Positions 8,614-17,683 of a stretch of DNA of 64,000 bases are shown here, piece by piece. The notes beneath the pieces were generated by a model. It searched no databases, was not told the origin of the DNA, and worked only from the letters and a program-made list of their open reading frames with translations. The number at the start of each line of letters is the position of its first letter. Positions within the stretch are counted from its first letter, which is position 1. Source of the DNA: Bacteroidales bacterium. Lineage in GTDB: Bacteria > Bacteroidota > Bacteroidia > Bacteroidales > UBA932. The DNA is taken from positions 41,612 to 105,611 of the forward strand of contig JAFXNQ010000015.1 in the NCBI GenBank assembly GCA_017529425.1. Reading direction: 5' to 3'. Both the position numbers and the translations under genes were made by a program.

Positions 8614-9408
8614 ATGACAGAGGAAGAGAAGCTGGATGAATCTAAGGAGATGAGCTTCTGGGATCACCTGGAAGACTTGCGGCACGGACTGTTCCGGGTG
8701 GTGCTTGCACTGCTCGCCGCCTTTGTCGTGCTCTTCTTTTTCAAGGATTTCCTGTTTGACACTTTGATTCTGGCGCCCACCAGGCCGGACTTCTTTTTCT
8801 ATAAGCTGTTCGGGATGTCCACGGGGCTGCAGCTGGTAAACATAGAGCTCTCTACACAGTTTATGGTGCATATGAGGGTCACCTTTATGTGCGCTTTCAT
8901 AGTGTGCTGCCCGTACGTCCTCTTTGAAATCTGGCGTTTCATCGCCCCAGCCCTCTACAGACACGAGAAGCGTGCCACCCGCAGGGCGTTTATATTTGCA
9001 TCGTTCCTGTTCTATCTGGGTATCGCGGTGGGCTATTGTATAATACTGCCGCTGATTGTCAATTTCTTTGACGGCTACAAGGTGAGTGAGGAAGTTGTGA
9101 ACACAATCTCCCTTAACTCGTATATCTCCACGGTCAGCTCCACGGTGCTGATGTTTGGCATAGTGTTCGAGATACCGACAATCGTGGCGGTACTCTCCAG
9201 CATCGGCCTGCTCTCCCGCGAGACGCTTGTGGGCGGGTGGAAATATGCGGTGCTCGTAATTGCAGTGCTGGCCGCCGTCATCACTCCGGCCGACCCGTTC
9301 TCGATGCTGATTGCTGCCATCCCTCTGACGTTGCTCTATATCATCAGCATCGCAGTCTGCAAGCCGGCACAGCCTGAGGTAGAGGAGGCGGCAGAAAGAG
9401 GACAATGA
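8614..9408 (+). CDS. tatC: Sec-independent translocase subunit TatC
   Basis: 264 residues with six predicted membrane segments. The N-terminus has the TatC signature MSFWDHLEDLRHGLFR (SxxHLxELR type) used in signal-peptide recognition, and FEIWRFIAPALYRHEKR is the conserved cytoplasmic loop. Compared with E. coli TatC the first periplasmic loop is longer (around GMSTGLQLVNIELS). TatC binds twin-arginine signal peptides and nucleates TatA. Its stop overlaps the ABC-F ATG by four bases (ATGA), so the three genes are translationally coupled. Confidence 0.95.
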   Translation: MTEEEKLDESKEMSFWDHLEDLRHGLFRVVLALLAAFVVLFFFKDFLFDTLILAPTRPDFFFYKLFGMSTGLQLVNIELSTQFMVHMRVTFMCAFIVCCPYVLFEIWRFIAPALYRHEKRATRRAFIFASFLFYLGIAVGYCIILPLIVNFFDGYKVSEEVVNTISLNSYISTVSSTVLMFGIVFEIPTIVAVLSSIGLLSRETLVGGWKYAVLVIAVLAAVITPADPFSMLIAAIPLTLLYIISIAVCKPAQPEVEEAAERGQ

Positions 9409-11414
9409 TTTCCCTGACAAATCTTACCGTGGCGTTTGGCGGCACTACGCTGCTGAATGATATCAATTTGCATATCAGTGAGAAAGACCGCATAGGGCTG
9501 ACCGGCCGCAACGGTGCGGGCAAATCGACCCTGCTGAAACTGATAGTGGGGGAGCAGCACCCTACCTCCGGACGTGTTGAGGTTCCGCAATCGGTCCGGA
9601 TTGGCTATCTGCCTCAGGTGATGCAGCACCACAAGGGGCGCACGGTGCTGGAGGAGACCATGACCGTGTTCGATGACTTTTTTGCGATGCACCGCCGTGT
9701 GGACGAGATTTCTGCCGAGCTTGCTTCGCGCGAGGATTATGACTCTAAAGAGTATTCGGCACTGATAGTTGAGCTCAATACCCTCAACGACCGCCTTGCA
9801 ATGGCCGACGGCGCATCGCCCGAAGTGGCTGCGGTAAAGACCCTTCGCGGCCTCGGCTTCAGGGACAACGAACTGGGGCGGGCCACCGAGACCTTCAGCC
9901 AGGGGTGGAATATGCGTATAGAACTGGCCAAGATCTTGCTCCGCAAGCCCGATGTCCTGCTGCTGGACGAGCCTACCAACCACCTTGACATAGAGTCCAT
10001 CCAGTGGCTGGAGGAGTACCTGCAGACATTCAACGGGTCGATGGTACTCATATCCCACGACCGCCGGTTCCTGGACAATACCACAAACCGCACTGTGGAG
10101 ATTATGCTGGGGCGCATCCACGACTATAAGGTGCCCTACAGCAAATATCTGGTGCTGCGTAAAGAGCGCATAGAGCAGCAGAAGGCCGCCTATGAGAACC
10201 AGCAGCGCACCATAGAGAAGACAGAGAAGTTTATTGAGCAGTTCCGCTACAAACCCACCAAGAGCAATCAGGTCCAGAGCCGCATCAAGGCTTTGGAGAG
10301 GATGGACCGCATAGAGCTGGAGGTGGAGGACAACAGCACCCTGAGCGTCAAATTCCCGCCTGCCCCGCGCAGCGGAGACGTTGCATTCAAGGTAAACGAC
10401 GCGACCATAAGCTATCCCGATGCCCCTCATAAGATAATCCTCTCCGATGCAAATATCGAGATAAAGAGGGGGGAGAAGGTGGCTTTTGTGGGACGCAACG
10501 GTGAGGGCAAGACCACTATGATGAAGACCCTGATGGGGGCGCTGACTCCCGTCAAGGGTTCAGCTACGGTGGGGTATAATGTAAAGATTGGCTATTATGC
10601 CCAGAATCAGGAGGATGTCCTGGACCGGAACGATACCGTGTATGATACTCTCGACAAGATTGCGGTCGGCGATGTCCGCTTCCGCCTGCGCGACATACTG
10701 GGAGCATTCCTTTTCCGCGGAGAGGACATAGACAAGAAGGTGGCGGTGCTTTCCGGAGGCGAACGAGCCCGTTTGAGTATGGCCAGGCTGATGCTTGAAC
10801 CCTACAACTTGCTGGCTCTTGACGAGCCTACCAACCATATGGATATCCGCAGCAAGGATGTGTTGAAGCAGGCCCTTGCAAAATACGACGGTACCCTTAT
10901 AGTCGTGAGCCACGACCGTGACTTTTTGAGCGGACTGGTAAGCAAGATATACGAGTTTGGCGACGGCAGGGTGCGTGAACATCTGGGCGGAGTGGATGAT
11001 TTCTTGCACCGCAAGAAGATTGAGAGTTTTGACGCCCTGGAGCGGAAGGCTCCCGCTGCGGCCGCAGGTGACAGGCGGCAGAGCGGCGGTGAAGTGCGTA
11101 AATCTGGGGGTGAAGAGCCTTCTGACGTGGCTCTCAAGGGCGACAATGGCCGCTCCCGGCCCGAGCATGCATCCGCCTCGCAGATGGACCGTGAAACCCG
11201 CCGTGAGATGGCACGGCTCAAGAACCGCCTGTCAAATCTGGAGAAGGCCATAGCAGAGATTGAAGGCAAGATGGCCGAAATAGAGAAAGTGCTCTCTTCT
11301 CCGGGTGAAGGCGATGACATAATGGAACTTACCCGCAACTATCTTGAGCATAAGCGCGAGCTGGACATCAAGATGGAAGAGTGGGCTTCACTGGCAGAAA
11401 AATTAGATCAGTAA
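9405..11414 (+). CDS. ABC-F family ATPase (ribosome-associated)
   Basis: 669 residues with two ABC cassettes and no membrane segments. Walker A motifs are GRNGAGKST (N-domain) and GRNGEGKTT (C-domain); signature/Walker B regions are TFSQGWNMRIELAKILL...LLLDEPTNHLD and LSGGERARLSMARLML...LALDEPTNHMD. The interdomain linker (YENQQRTIEKTEKFIEQFRYKPTK) is the ABC-F P-site tRNA interaction region. The C-terminus is an extended charged linker plus coiled coil (ETRREMARLKNRLSNLEKA), as in Uup/YdiF-type proteins. These act on stalled ribosomes rather than in transport. Its exact subfamily is uncertain. The TAA stop overlaps the rlmB ATG by one base. Confidence 0.9.
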   Translation: MISLTNLTVAFGGTTLLNDINLHISEKDRIGLTGRNGAGKSTLLKLIVGEQHPTSGRVEVPQSVRIGYLPQVMQHHKGRTVLEETMTVFDDFFAMHRRVDEISAELASREDYDSKEYSALIVELNTLNDRLAMADGASPEVAAVKTLRGLGFRDNELGRATETFSQGWNMRIELAKILLRKPDVLLLDEPTNHLDIESIQWLEEYLQTFNGSMVLISHDRRFLDNTTNRTVEIMLGRIHDYKVPYSKYLVLRKERIEQQKAAYENQQRTIEKTEKFIEQFRYKPTKSNQVQSRIKALERMDRIELEVEDNSTLSVKFPPAPRSGDVAFKVNDATISYPDAPHKIILSDANIEIKRGEKVAFVGRNGEGKTTMMKTLMGALTPVKGSATVGYNVKIGYYAQNQEDVLDRNDTVYDTLDKIAVGDVRFRLRDILGAFLFRGEDIDKKVAVLSGGERARLSMARLMLEPYNLLALDEPTNHMDIRSKDVLKQALAKYDGTLIVVSHDRDFLSGLVSKIYEFGDGRVREHLGGVDDFLHRKKIESFDALERKAPAAAAGDRRQSGGEVRKSGGEEPSDVALKGDNGRSRPEHASASQMDRETRREMARLKNRLSNLEKAIAEIEGKMAEIEKVLSSPGEGDDIMELTRNYLEHKRELDIKMEEWASLAEKLDQ

Positions 11415-12148
11415 TGAGCAATTACATTTATGGTATCCACCCCGTTATGGAGGCTCTCTCATCGGGGAAGAAAATTGAAAAAGTGCTTCTCAGACAAGGT
11501 TTCGAAGGGCCGCAGTCGCGCGCCCTTACAGCCCTTCTGAAAGAGAAGGAGGTCCCCTACAGCTGGGTGCCCGCCCAGAAACTGAATTCTATGGTCAACG
11601 GAGCGCATCAGGGGGTGGTTGCCTATATCTCGCAGGTGGATTATGTGCCGTTCGAGGAGATGGTGGAGAATGCACTCAACCATAAGGCTTCGCCGCTGTT
11701 CATAATTCTTGACGGGGTGAGTGACGTCCGTAACCTGGGGGCAGTCGCCCGTACTGCGGAGTGCGCCGGCTTTGACGGTATAATAGTTCCCGCAAAAGGT
11801 ACCGCCGCCATCAACGACGATGCCGTAAAATCCAGTGCCGGTGCGCTTCTGAGAATCCCGGTGGCCAAGGTAGCCAATCTCAAGATACCCGTCTACTATA
11901 TGCTTGAGTCTGGCTTCCAGATGGTTGCAGCTACAGAGAAGGGGGCGGATTATATCTATGACATCAATCTCAAGAAGCCCACTGCAATCGTAATGGGGAG
12001 CGAAGGCCGCGGCATATCACCCTCGGTGCTGGACCTGTGTGACATACAGGCCAAAATACCTATGGCAGGTGCCATAGGCTCCTTGAACGTATCTGTGGCG
12101 GCTGCGATCTTTATGTTTGAGGCGGTCCGCCAGCGGGAAAGCCGTTAG
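11414..12148 (+). CDS. rlmB: 23S rRNA 2'-O-ribose methyltransferase RlmB (SpoU/TrmH family)
   Basis: 244 residues from the ATG at 11414, which overlaps the preceding TAA; an upstream in-frame Met at 11381 would run inside the ABC-F gene. The N-terminal substrate domain begins MSNYIYGIHPVMEALSSGK. The C-terminal SPOUT knot shows LDGVSDVRNLGAVARTAEC, IVMGSEGRGISPSVLDLC and PMAGAIGSLNVSVAAAIFMFE, the three motifs of the family that form the SAM-binding knot. RlmB methylates G2251 of 23S rRNA in the P-loop; the exact target is inferred. It ends 4 bases into the convergent DUF2807 gene. Confidence 0.92.
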   Translation: MSNYIYGIHPVMEALSSGKKIEKVLLRQGFEGPQSRALTALLKEKEVPYSWVPAQKLNSMVNGAHQGVVAYISQVDYVPFEEMVENALNHKASPLFIILDGVSDVRNLGAVARTAECAGFDGIIVPAKGTAAINDDAVKSSAGALLRIPVAKVANLKIPVYYMLESGFQMVAATEKGADYIYDINLKKPTAIVMGSEGRGISPSVLDLCDIQAKIPMAGAIGSLNVSVAAAIFMFEAVRQRESR

Positions 12149-12975
12149 TTTATCTTCTTGAAACTTGATGCCCGGCTGATGCTGGGTGTCACTTTGAGAG
12201 CATCGTTCTTAGAGCGGTAGTGGCAGGTGCTGGCTCCTGTAAGGTCCACATCCAGTGACTCTTGAGCTTCAATAGTGGCTTTTGAGGCTCCCTTGCACTT
12301 TATGACTGCATCATTAACCTTCAAAGCAGAGCCTTCCATATAAGAGGATCCTGTGCAAATTGCATTTATGCTCTCGGCTTTGCCGACGAAGGTAGCTTTT
12401 GAGGTGCCGGATGTTTTGAGGGTGATATCATCTGCCTCTGAGCTGAAAGTGGCTGCGCTCGCACCGGAAATGTCAGCGTCAAGTGATATAAAATCACCTA
12501 TTACACTGCATTTGGATGCATCCGAAATCTCCGCTTTGAGGGCAGCGCCGCTGATGCGCAGTTTTTCTGCCTTGCTGGCTCCGCTCAGGTTGAGGGTGAA
12601 CTGTTCCACCGGGGTGACCCATTCATCATCACTGGTAACACTGGCAGTTCCGGTGAGATATAACCTCGTGATAGATGGGACTGTTATGGTTATATCCATG
12701 GTTTTCCGGGTAAGGTTCTTAAGGCTGGGTGGTAGTTCTTTCATGCGGACGTATAGCACTGTACCCACGATACTTACATCCAGATAATCATCATAATATG
12801 TGTCAATGGTTACAGTGGCGGAGTAATCGTCGCCCTTAATCAGGGTGGCGTCAAATGAGTTGCTTATGTTGATTCCGTCAAATTCTTTCAAGTTGTTGAA
12901 ACTACGGGTAATAGTCCCTGCATTTGCAGTAAATGCCAGCAGAGAAACAGCAAGGATGAGCAGAGCCTTTTTCAT
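12145..12975 (-). CDS. Secreted DUF2807 (GIN-domain) beta-helix protein
   Basis: 276 residues with a signal peptide (MKKALLILAVSLLAFTANA). The mature part matches the DUF2807/GIN-domain pattern of Bacteroidota: an opening FNNLKEFDGINISNSFDATL and then serial short beta-strand repeats ending SGASK, SDASK, SGTSK, KGASK and TGAST. These repeats form a right-handed beta-helix found in surface and adhesin-like proteins; no enzyme activity is known. It stands alone and converges on rlmB. The function is unknown, and an envelope-stress or adhesion role is only a guess. Confidence 0.85.
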   Translation of the reverse strand: MKKALLILAVSLLAFTANAGTITRSFNNLKEFDGINISNSFDATLIKGDDYSATVTIDTYYDDYLDVSIVGTVLYVRMKELPPSLKNLTRKTMDITITVPSITRLYLTGTASVTSDDEWVTPVEQFTLNLSGASKAEKLRISGAALKAEISDASKCSVIGDFISLDADISGASAATFSSEADDITLKTSGTSKATFVGKAESINAICTGSSYMEGSALKVNDAVIKCKGASKATIEAQESLDVDLTGASTCHYRSKNDALKVTPSISRASSFKKIN

Positions 12976-13039
12976 ATTTGTCTCGTTTTAAAACTCATGT
13001 AAATATATTACTTTTGCAGTACAACAAAAATCGTGCAGC

Positions 13040-13972
13040 ATGAAAAGATCCCTTCTGTTGTCAGTAGCTTTCTTGATGTTTCCGCTCATTTCCGGCGCGC
13101 AGCAGGCAAAGAATGCCATTCACGACCCATTTTTTGCCAGAGGTTTCAATGTGGTTTGCCCGGACCCGGCCGTTGATACATTATGCGGAGTCCTTCTGGT
13201 TGACAGTACTGCCACTCCGGTTTGGACAGTGCGGCAGTACAACTCCAAATTCAACATTGTGAACAACCGTTTTGAAAATATAGGCAACCGATACAATTTC
13301 CGCGTATCGGGTAACGGTAATATGCTGGCAAAGTCCCTTTCTGTCAATCCTGTGAAAGGTGCCCTAACCATGGAGTGCAATGCTTCTGCAGAGTATAAGG
13401 GAATCCGCCGCCTCGACCAGCCCTGGGTCTCTATGACTGCCGATGCACCTACCGACACTATATCTCTGTCTAATTGCCAGGGGCTGCGACTGAGCCTCGC
13501 ATACAGAGTGCTCAGCTACGAGGATTGCATGGGATTCCTGGCAGATAAGGAGATCCATTCAGCCACCTACCGGATCGCATTTCTGCTGCGAAACGTTAAC
13601 CGGGAAAGCCTCTCATATGGCAAGCAGTTCAGGCTGGGCCTGGTGCTGTTTGACAATCGTTATATGGGCGCTCCCTGCCATGCAAATCTTGAAAGGAGCA
13701 GTTCACCGCATTCAGGAGAGTTCACATATTATCCCAAATCTGCCATGTATATCCATAATGCAAAACTCCCCAAGGTGAAGCAGATAGTGGAGTTTAATGT
13801 GGACCTGTTGCCGATTGTTAAAGAAGCTCTAGGCGCGGCGGTTGCCGATAACCTGCTCCCTGACACCGTTGAAGGCGACTGGGAGATTGTTTCGTGCGAC
13901 ATGGGGTGGGAGATGAAAGGCACCTACAATGCCTCTATCCAGGTCAAAAAGTTGCATCTGACAGCCCACTGA
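13040..13972 (+). CDS. Secreted protein of unknown function
   Basis: 310 residues with a signal peptide (MKRSLLLSVAFLMFPLISGAQ). I do not recognise the family. The mature sequence is rich in beta-strand and aromatic residues, with no repeats and no catalytic motif that I can name. Two regions stand out: SATYRIAFLLRNVNRESLSYGKQFRLGLVLFDNRYMG and a short final QVKKLHLTAH. Two cysteines (VDTLCG, MECNAS) occur in the first half. A TACTTTTG element (13009-13016) about 24 bases upstream supports transcription from just before the start. It converges on ansA, 2 bases away. Confidence 0.6.
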   Translation: MKRSLLLSVAFLMFPLISGAQQAKNAIHDPFFARGFNVVCPDPAVDTLCGVLLVDSTATPVWTVRQYNSKFNIVNNRFENIGNRYNFRVSGNGNMLAKSLSVNPVKGALTMECNASAEYKGIRRLDQPWVSMTADAPTDTISLSNCQGLRLSLAYRVLSYEDCMGFLADKEIHSATYRIAFLLRNVNRESLSYGKQFRLGLVLFDNRYMGAPCHANLERSSSPHSGEFTYYPKSAMYIHNAKLPKVKQIVEFNVDLLPIVKEALGAAVADNLLPDTVEGDWEIVSCDMGWEMKGTYNASIQVKKLHLTAH

Positions 13973-13974
13973 CC

Positions 13975-15000
13975 CTAGATGGTGATTTCTCCTGCGATTG
14001 AGATGTTCATCTGCCGCCGGATCTCTTCCTGGGATAATCCCTGCCCCATCAGATACATGAGTTTGGTGAGAGCCGCCTCCACAGTGGAGTCGTGTCCGCT
14101 CACTATTCCCGCCTCGAGCAGCTGGCGCCCGGTACGGTATTTCTCCATCTGGACCTTGCCGGTTGCGCATTGTGTTATATTGACTATGGTCTTGCCATTG
14201 CGGACGGCATCAGAGAGCAAATCTACCAGCCATTCTCTTTCCGGAGCATTACCGCTTCCAAAGGTCCTGAAGATTACACCTTTGACAGAATCTTTGCTCA
14301 ATATTCCCTCTACCGCCTCGCGTTGGATGCCGGGGAACAGTGAGAAAATGATAATTGAGGGATCCATGTCGTAGTTAGCCTTGAACGGTTTTGCGGGGTC
14401 AGGTGTGCGGATGTATTCGCGATGGAATTCTATTTCAGTACCTGTGCGGGCGAGGATGGGGTAGTTGCTGGAAGAGAACGCAGCAAGGTTGTTGGCGCTT
14501 ATCTTGGAGGAGCGGTTGCCACGTATCAGCTTTTCGTGGAAATAAATACATACCTCGGGAACCATCGCACGGCCGTTCTCGTCGCAAGCGGCAGCAATCT
14601 CAATTGCGGTGAGGAGATTCTCCTTGGCGTCGGTGCGGATTGCCTCGATTGGGAGCTGGCTGCCGGTGAGGATTACCGGCTTGGAGAGGTTCTCGAGCAA
14701 GAAACTCAAAGCAGAGGCGGTGAAAGCCATGGTGTCGGTACCGTGGAGAATAACAAAGCCGTCGTAGCTGTTGTAATTGTCGGCAATGATATGCACCATG
14801 TCGGCCCAATGGCGTGGAGTCATATCAGAAGAATCTATCGGATGCTCAAACGTGACGGTGTCAATATCTGCTCCGCAATGCTTCATCTCCGGTATGTTGG
14901 CTGCCAGGTTCTCAAAATCACAGCTTTCCAGGGCGAGCGTTGCGGCGTTTCTTACCATGCCGATAGTGCCGCCGGTATATATCATCAAAATTTTTCTCAT
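13975..15000 (-). CDS. ansA: Type I (cytosolic) L-asparaginase
   Basis: 341 residues without a signal peptide, as expected for the cytoplasmic type. TGGTIGM near the N-terminus supplies the nucleophilic Thr and LHGTDTMAFTASALSF (about 85-100) the second Thr-Asp pair. VILTGSQLP, KENLLTAIEIA and GVIFRTFGSGNAP also fit the family. The enzyme splits asparagine to aspartate and ammonia. A TAATTTCG element on the minus strand (15005-15012) directly abuts the start, so the message may be leaderless; it lies back to back with the tRNA-Glu promoter. Confidence 0.93.
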   Translation of the reverse strand: MRKILMIYTGGTIGMVRNAATLALESCDFENLAANIPEMKHCGADIDTVTFEHPIDSSDMTPRHWADMVHIIADNYNSYDGFVILHGTDTMAFTASALSFLLENLSKPVILTGSQLPIEAIRTDAKENLLTAIEIAAACDENGRAMVPEVCIYFHEKLIRGNRSSKISANNLAAFSSSNYPILARTGTEIEFHREYIRTPDPAKPFKANYDMDPSIIIFSLFPGIQREAVEGILSKDSVKGVIFRTFGSGNAPEREWLVDLLSDAVRNGKTIVNITQCATGKVQMEKYRTGRQLLEAGIVSGHDSTVEAALTKLMYLMGQGLSQEEIRRQMNISIAGEITI

Positions 15001-15019
15001 AGTGCGAAATTAGTATTTT

Positions 15020-15049
15020 TTGCAGTTTCAAAAAAAAGTGATACATTTG
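15020..15049 (+). promoter_or_regulatory. tRNA-Glu promoter
   Basis: TTG at 15020-15022, 19-base spacer, TACATTTG at 15042-15049: a perfect Bacteroidota promoter, placing the start about 15 bases before tRNA-Glu. Confidence 0.75.
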
Positions 15050-15069
15050 CAATCCAAACGCAACTATCC

Positions 15070-15141
15070 GGTCGATTCGTCTAACGGTTAGGACAAGAGA
15101 TTCTCAATCTCTAAATAGGAGTTCGATTCTCCTATCGACTA
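15070..15141 (+). tRNA. tRNA-Glu (anticodon CTC)
   Basis: A complete cloverleaf of 72 bases: acceptor GGTCGAT/ATCGACT, D-arm GTCT/GGAC, anticodon stem AGAGA/TCTCT with loop TTCTCAA (anticodon CTC, 15103-15105), four-base variable loop and T-arm AGGAG-TTCGATT-CTCCT. The anticodon reads GAG, and the D-arm is Glu-like. The terminal CCA is not encoded. It sits directly upstream of gltX, whose product charges it, and is followed by a terminator. Confidence 0.93.
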
Positions 15142-15149
15142 CAAAACCC

Positions 15150-15178
15150 CAGCTGCCCTTCAAGGGGCGGCTGTTTTT
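15150..15178 (+). terminator. Intrinsic terminator after tRNA-Glu
   Basis: Nine-pair stem CAGCTGCCC/GGGCGGCTG (with one G-U pair and a short loop) followed by TTTTT. It separates tRNA-Glu from gltX, though only 11 bases remain before the gltX ATG. Confidence 0.8.
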
Positions 15179-15189
15179 GTTTAAATATC

Positions 15190-16707
15190 ATGAGAAAAGT
15201 CAGAGTCCGTTTTGCACCCAGCCCCACAGGAGCTCTCCACATTGGCGGTGTACGTACCGCCCTTTATAACTACCTGTTTGCACGTCATAATGGCGGCGAT
15301 TTTATCCTCAGGATAGAGGACACCGACAGCCAGCGTTTTGTACCCGGAGCAGAGGAGTATATCATTGAAGCGCTTCAATGGTGCGGCATAAAGGTAGATG
15401 AAGGTGTAGGTGTCGGCGGCCCGCATGCTCCGTATCGCCAGAGCGAACGGCGTGACATATATCTCAAATATGCCATGCAACTGGTTGAGAGCGGCAATGC
15501 GTATTATGCATTTGATTCTGCTGAAGAGCTCTCTGCCCTCCGTACGGCATGCGAGAGCAAAGGTGAGACATTCTCATATGATGCAAAGAGCCGTGGCTCT
15601 CTCTGCAACTCCCTTTCTCTCCCCGCAGAGGAGGTTAAACGCCGTATAGACGCCGGTGACCAGTGGGTCATCCGTTTCAAGATGCCCGAGAACGAGGATG
15701 TGGAGATGGACGATATAATCCGCGGCCATATCACAATCAACACCTCGACCCTGGACGACAAGGTCCTCTATAAGAGCGCCGACGCCCTGCCGACCTACCA
15801 TCTTGCAAATATCGTGGATGACCATCTGATGGAGATCAGCCATGTGATACGCGGTGAGGAGTGGCTGCCGTCGCTGCCGCTTCACTTTTTGCTGTACCGG
15901 GCATTCGGATGGACCGACAGCCAGCCGCTGTTCGCACACCTGCCGTTGTTGCTCAAACCTCAGGGCCAGGGCAAACTCAGCAAACGCGACGGCGACAAGT
16001 TTGGATTCCCGGTATTTCCGCTGGAGTGGCATGCTCCGGACGGTGAGGTCTCCATGGGCTACCGAGAGAGCGGTTATCTTCCCGGAGCATTCGTTAATAT
16101 GCTGGCACTGCTTGGCTGGAATCCCGGCACCGAGCAGGAGATATTCAGTATGGAGGAGCTCTGCGAACAGTTCTCGCTGGATAAGGTGAGCAAAAGTGGC
16201 GCCCGCTTCAGCCCGGATAAGGCAAAGTGGTTCAACGCTCAGTATATGCGCTCTGCAAGCGACGATTTTCTGGCTACGCTTCTTTTGCCGCAGCTCTCCG
16301 CGGTGGGTATTGAGACCACGGCCGACCGTGCTTCTGATGCCGTTGCCATCATTAAGGAGCGCGCTACATTCCCCAAAGACCTTCTGGATCTGACCATCTA
16401 TATGTTCCGCGCGCCTGAAATCTATGATGAGAAGAGCGTTGCAAAGTTCTGGAAAGAGGAGAATGTTGCCTACATGCGTGACCTTCGCGATATTATTGCC
16501 GATCTGGAGGTGTTTGAGAAGGAGAGCGCTGAGCGTCTGGTGCGTGAGTGGATTGAGGCAGGCCAGCTCCCGATGGGCAAGATAATGAACTGCCTGCGCA
16601 TCGCCATAATGGGGATAGGGCAGGGGCCGGACATCTTCTCTATTTGTGAGTTTATCGGTCGCGACGAGACTTTGCGCCGTATAGACCGGGCGATTGAGAC
16701 TCTATAG
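15190..16707 (+). CDS. gltX: Glutamyl-tRNA synthetase
   Basis: 505 residues. The class I signatures are PSPTGALHIGGVRTAL near the N-terminus (HIGH type) and GKLSKRDGD (about 261-269, KMSKS type). TYHLANIVDDHLMEISHVIRGEEWLPS is the conserved catalytic-core stretch. The helical anticodon-binding domain fills the last 180 residues. It attaches Glu to tRNA-Glu; whether it also charges tRNA-Gln depends on genes outside the window. It ends inside the stop of the convergent LytTR gene: both stops use the hexamer CTATAG. Confidence 0.96.
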   Translation: MRKVRVRFAPSPTGALHIGGVRTALYNYLFARHNGGDFILRIEDTDSQRFVPGAEEYIIEALQWCGIKVDEGVGVGGPHAPYRQSERRDIYLKYAMQLVESGNAYYAFDSAEELSALRTACESKGETFSYDAKSRGSLCNSLSLPAEEVKRRIDAGDQWVIRFKMPENEDVEMDDIIRGHITINTSTLDDKVLYKSADALPTYHLANIVDDHLMEISHVIRGEEWLPSLPLHFLLYRAFGWTDSQPLFAHLPLLLKPQGQGKLSKRDGDKFGFPVFPLEWHAPDGEVSMGYRESGYLPGAFVNMLALLGWNPGTEQEIFSMEELCEQFSLDKVSKSGARFSPDKAKWFNAQYMRSASDDFLATLLLPQLSAVGIETTADRASDAVAIIKERATFPKDLLDLTIYMFRAPEIYDEKSVAKFWKEENVAYMRDLRDIIADLEVFEKESAERLVREWIEAGQLPMGKIMNCLRIAIMGIGQGPDIFSICEFIGRDETLRRIDRAIETL

Positions 16708-17532
16708 TACCTTTACCAGATCTTCGTAATAAGTCTTGCTGACGGGGATAAGTATCCCCTCGGTAATGTCGAGTTCTGCTACAATCAGGTTCTCCTTATC
16801 CTTGCGCAATGCCTTGATGTGCATTGGATTTATGAAGTATGACCGATGGCAGCGCAGGATGCCGTTGGCGGCGCAGATATCTTCTATGCTCTTCATCGAG
16901 GAGCGCATCTCGTAGGTTTTGTTCTTCTCGGCCTCCGTATAGTGAATGGTGATGTAGTTCTCGTCGGCCTTTATATATAGAATATGGTCGGCAGCAACTA
17001 CAAACTTCAGATTGTGCCGGCTGTCGTAGAAATGAATCCTGGAGTCATTGGCAACTGTAGCGGGGTCGATGCTCTTCACTGCAGCAAGCCTGTACGCCAA
17101 ATCCATGAAAAGATAAGGTATCAAAAGCGTCAGGAACATATAGGCCGCAGTCCTCACCAATATCTCAAGATACTGCATCTCGAAATGTCCAATAAGGGAG
17201 ACGTAGAGCGCCACAAAGAAAGTAGATACCAGAATCTCCATCACGCACCAGATACGATAGAGATTAAGGGACATATGGTTGATTGCGCGGGTTACATACA
17301 GTACAACTCTGGAGATCACCATTACCACCAGTACTATGCACATCATCATAGAGATGTTGAAAGAGTAAGAGGCTCTGGTGGTTTCGGTGTCCAGTAACAA
17401 GTCTATATGGAACGGGATATAGAGCGCTGCAAATGCCAGAAGGAAAAACGGTATCACCAAAAAGTAAACCACTTGTGTGGTGAACTTCTTGAAAGTATGC
17501 GGCAGAGATTTCTGGGTTGTCTGTTTGGGCAT
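16702..17532 (-). CDS. Membrane-anchored LytTR-type transcriptional regulator
   Basis: 276 residues. The first about 150 residues hold four predicted membrane helices (about 21-43, 58-82, 92-117 and 121-146). The C-terminal 110 residues are a LytTR DNA-binding domain (ILYIKADENYITIHY, MKSIEDICAANGILRCHRSYFINPMHIKAL, LIPVSKTYYEDL). There is no receiver domain, so it is not a typical two-component regulator but a one-piece membrane sensor-regulator. It lies just upstream of the fimbrial operon on the same strand, so fimbrial control is possible, though proximity is the only evidence. Confidence 0.85.
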   Translation of the reverse strand: MPKQTTQKSLPHTFKKFTTQVVYFLVIPFFLLAFAALYIPFHIDLLLDTETTRASYSFNISMMMCIVLVVMVISRVVLYVTRAINHMSLNLYRIWCVMEILVSTFFVALYVSLIGHFEMQYLEILVRTAAYMFLTLLIPYLFMDLAYRLAAVKSIDPATVANDSRIHFYDSRHNLKFVVAADHILYIKADENYITIHYTEAEKNKTYEMRSSMKSIEDICAANGILRCHRSYFINPMHIKALRKDKENLIVAELDITEGILIPVSKTYYEDLVKVL

Positions 17533-17574
17533 TTCGTCGGGTTGTCAAATTGGCCTTCCAGCCGAAATTCGTCA

Positions 17575-17605
17575 CAAAATTACATATTTAGTCACACTTT
17601 TACAA
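17575..17605 (-). promoter_or_regulatory. Promoter of the LytTR gene
   Basis: On the minus strand TTG (17605-17603), 20-base spacer, TAATTTTG (17582-17575): a perfect match. The predicted start leaves a leader of roughly 35 bases before ATG 17532. Confidence 0.75.
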
Positions 17606-17627
17606 TTTGAACTATAATGAAAAGAAT

Positions 17628-17651
17628 AAGACCGGCCTCGCAGCCGGTCTT
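17628..17651 (-). terminator. Hairpin terminator after the fimbrial operon
   Basis: AAGACCGGC (17628-17636) pairs with GCCGGTCTT (17643-17651), nine perfect pairs and a six-base loop. In the minus direction it follows the fimbrillin stop by about 30 bases and is followed by a mildly U-rich ATTCTTTTC. Confidence 0.7.
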
Positions 17652-17683
17652 AAAGAATAAAGAGAACAGTTGTGTGGAGATAA

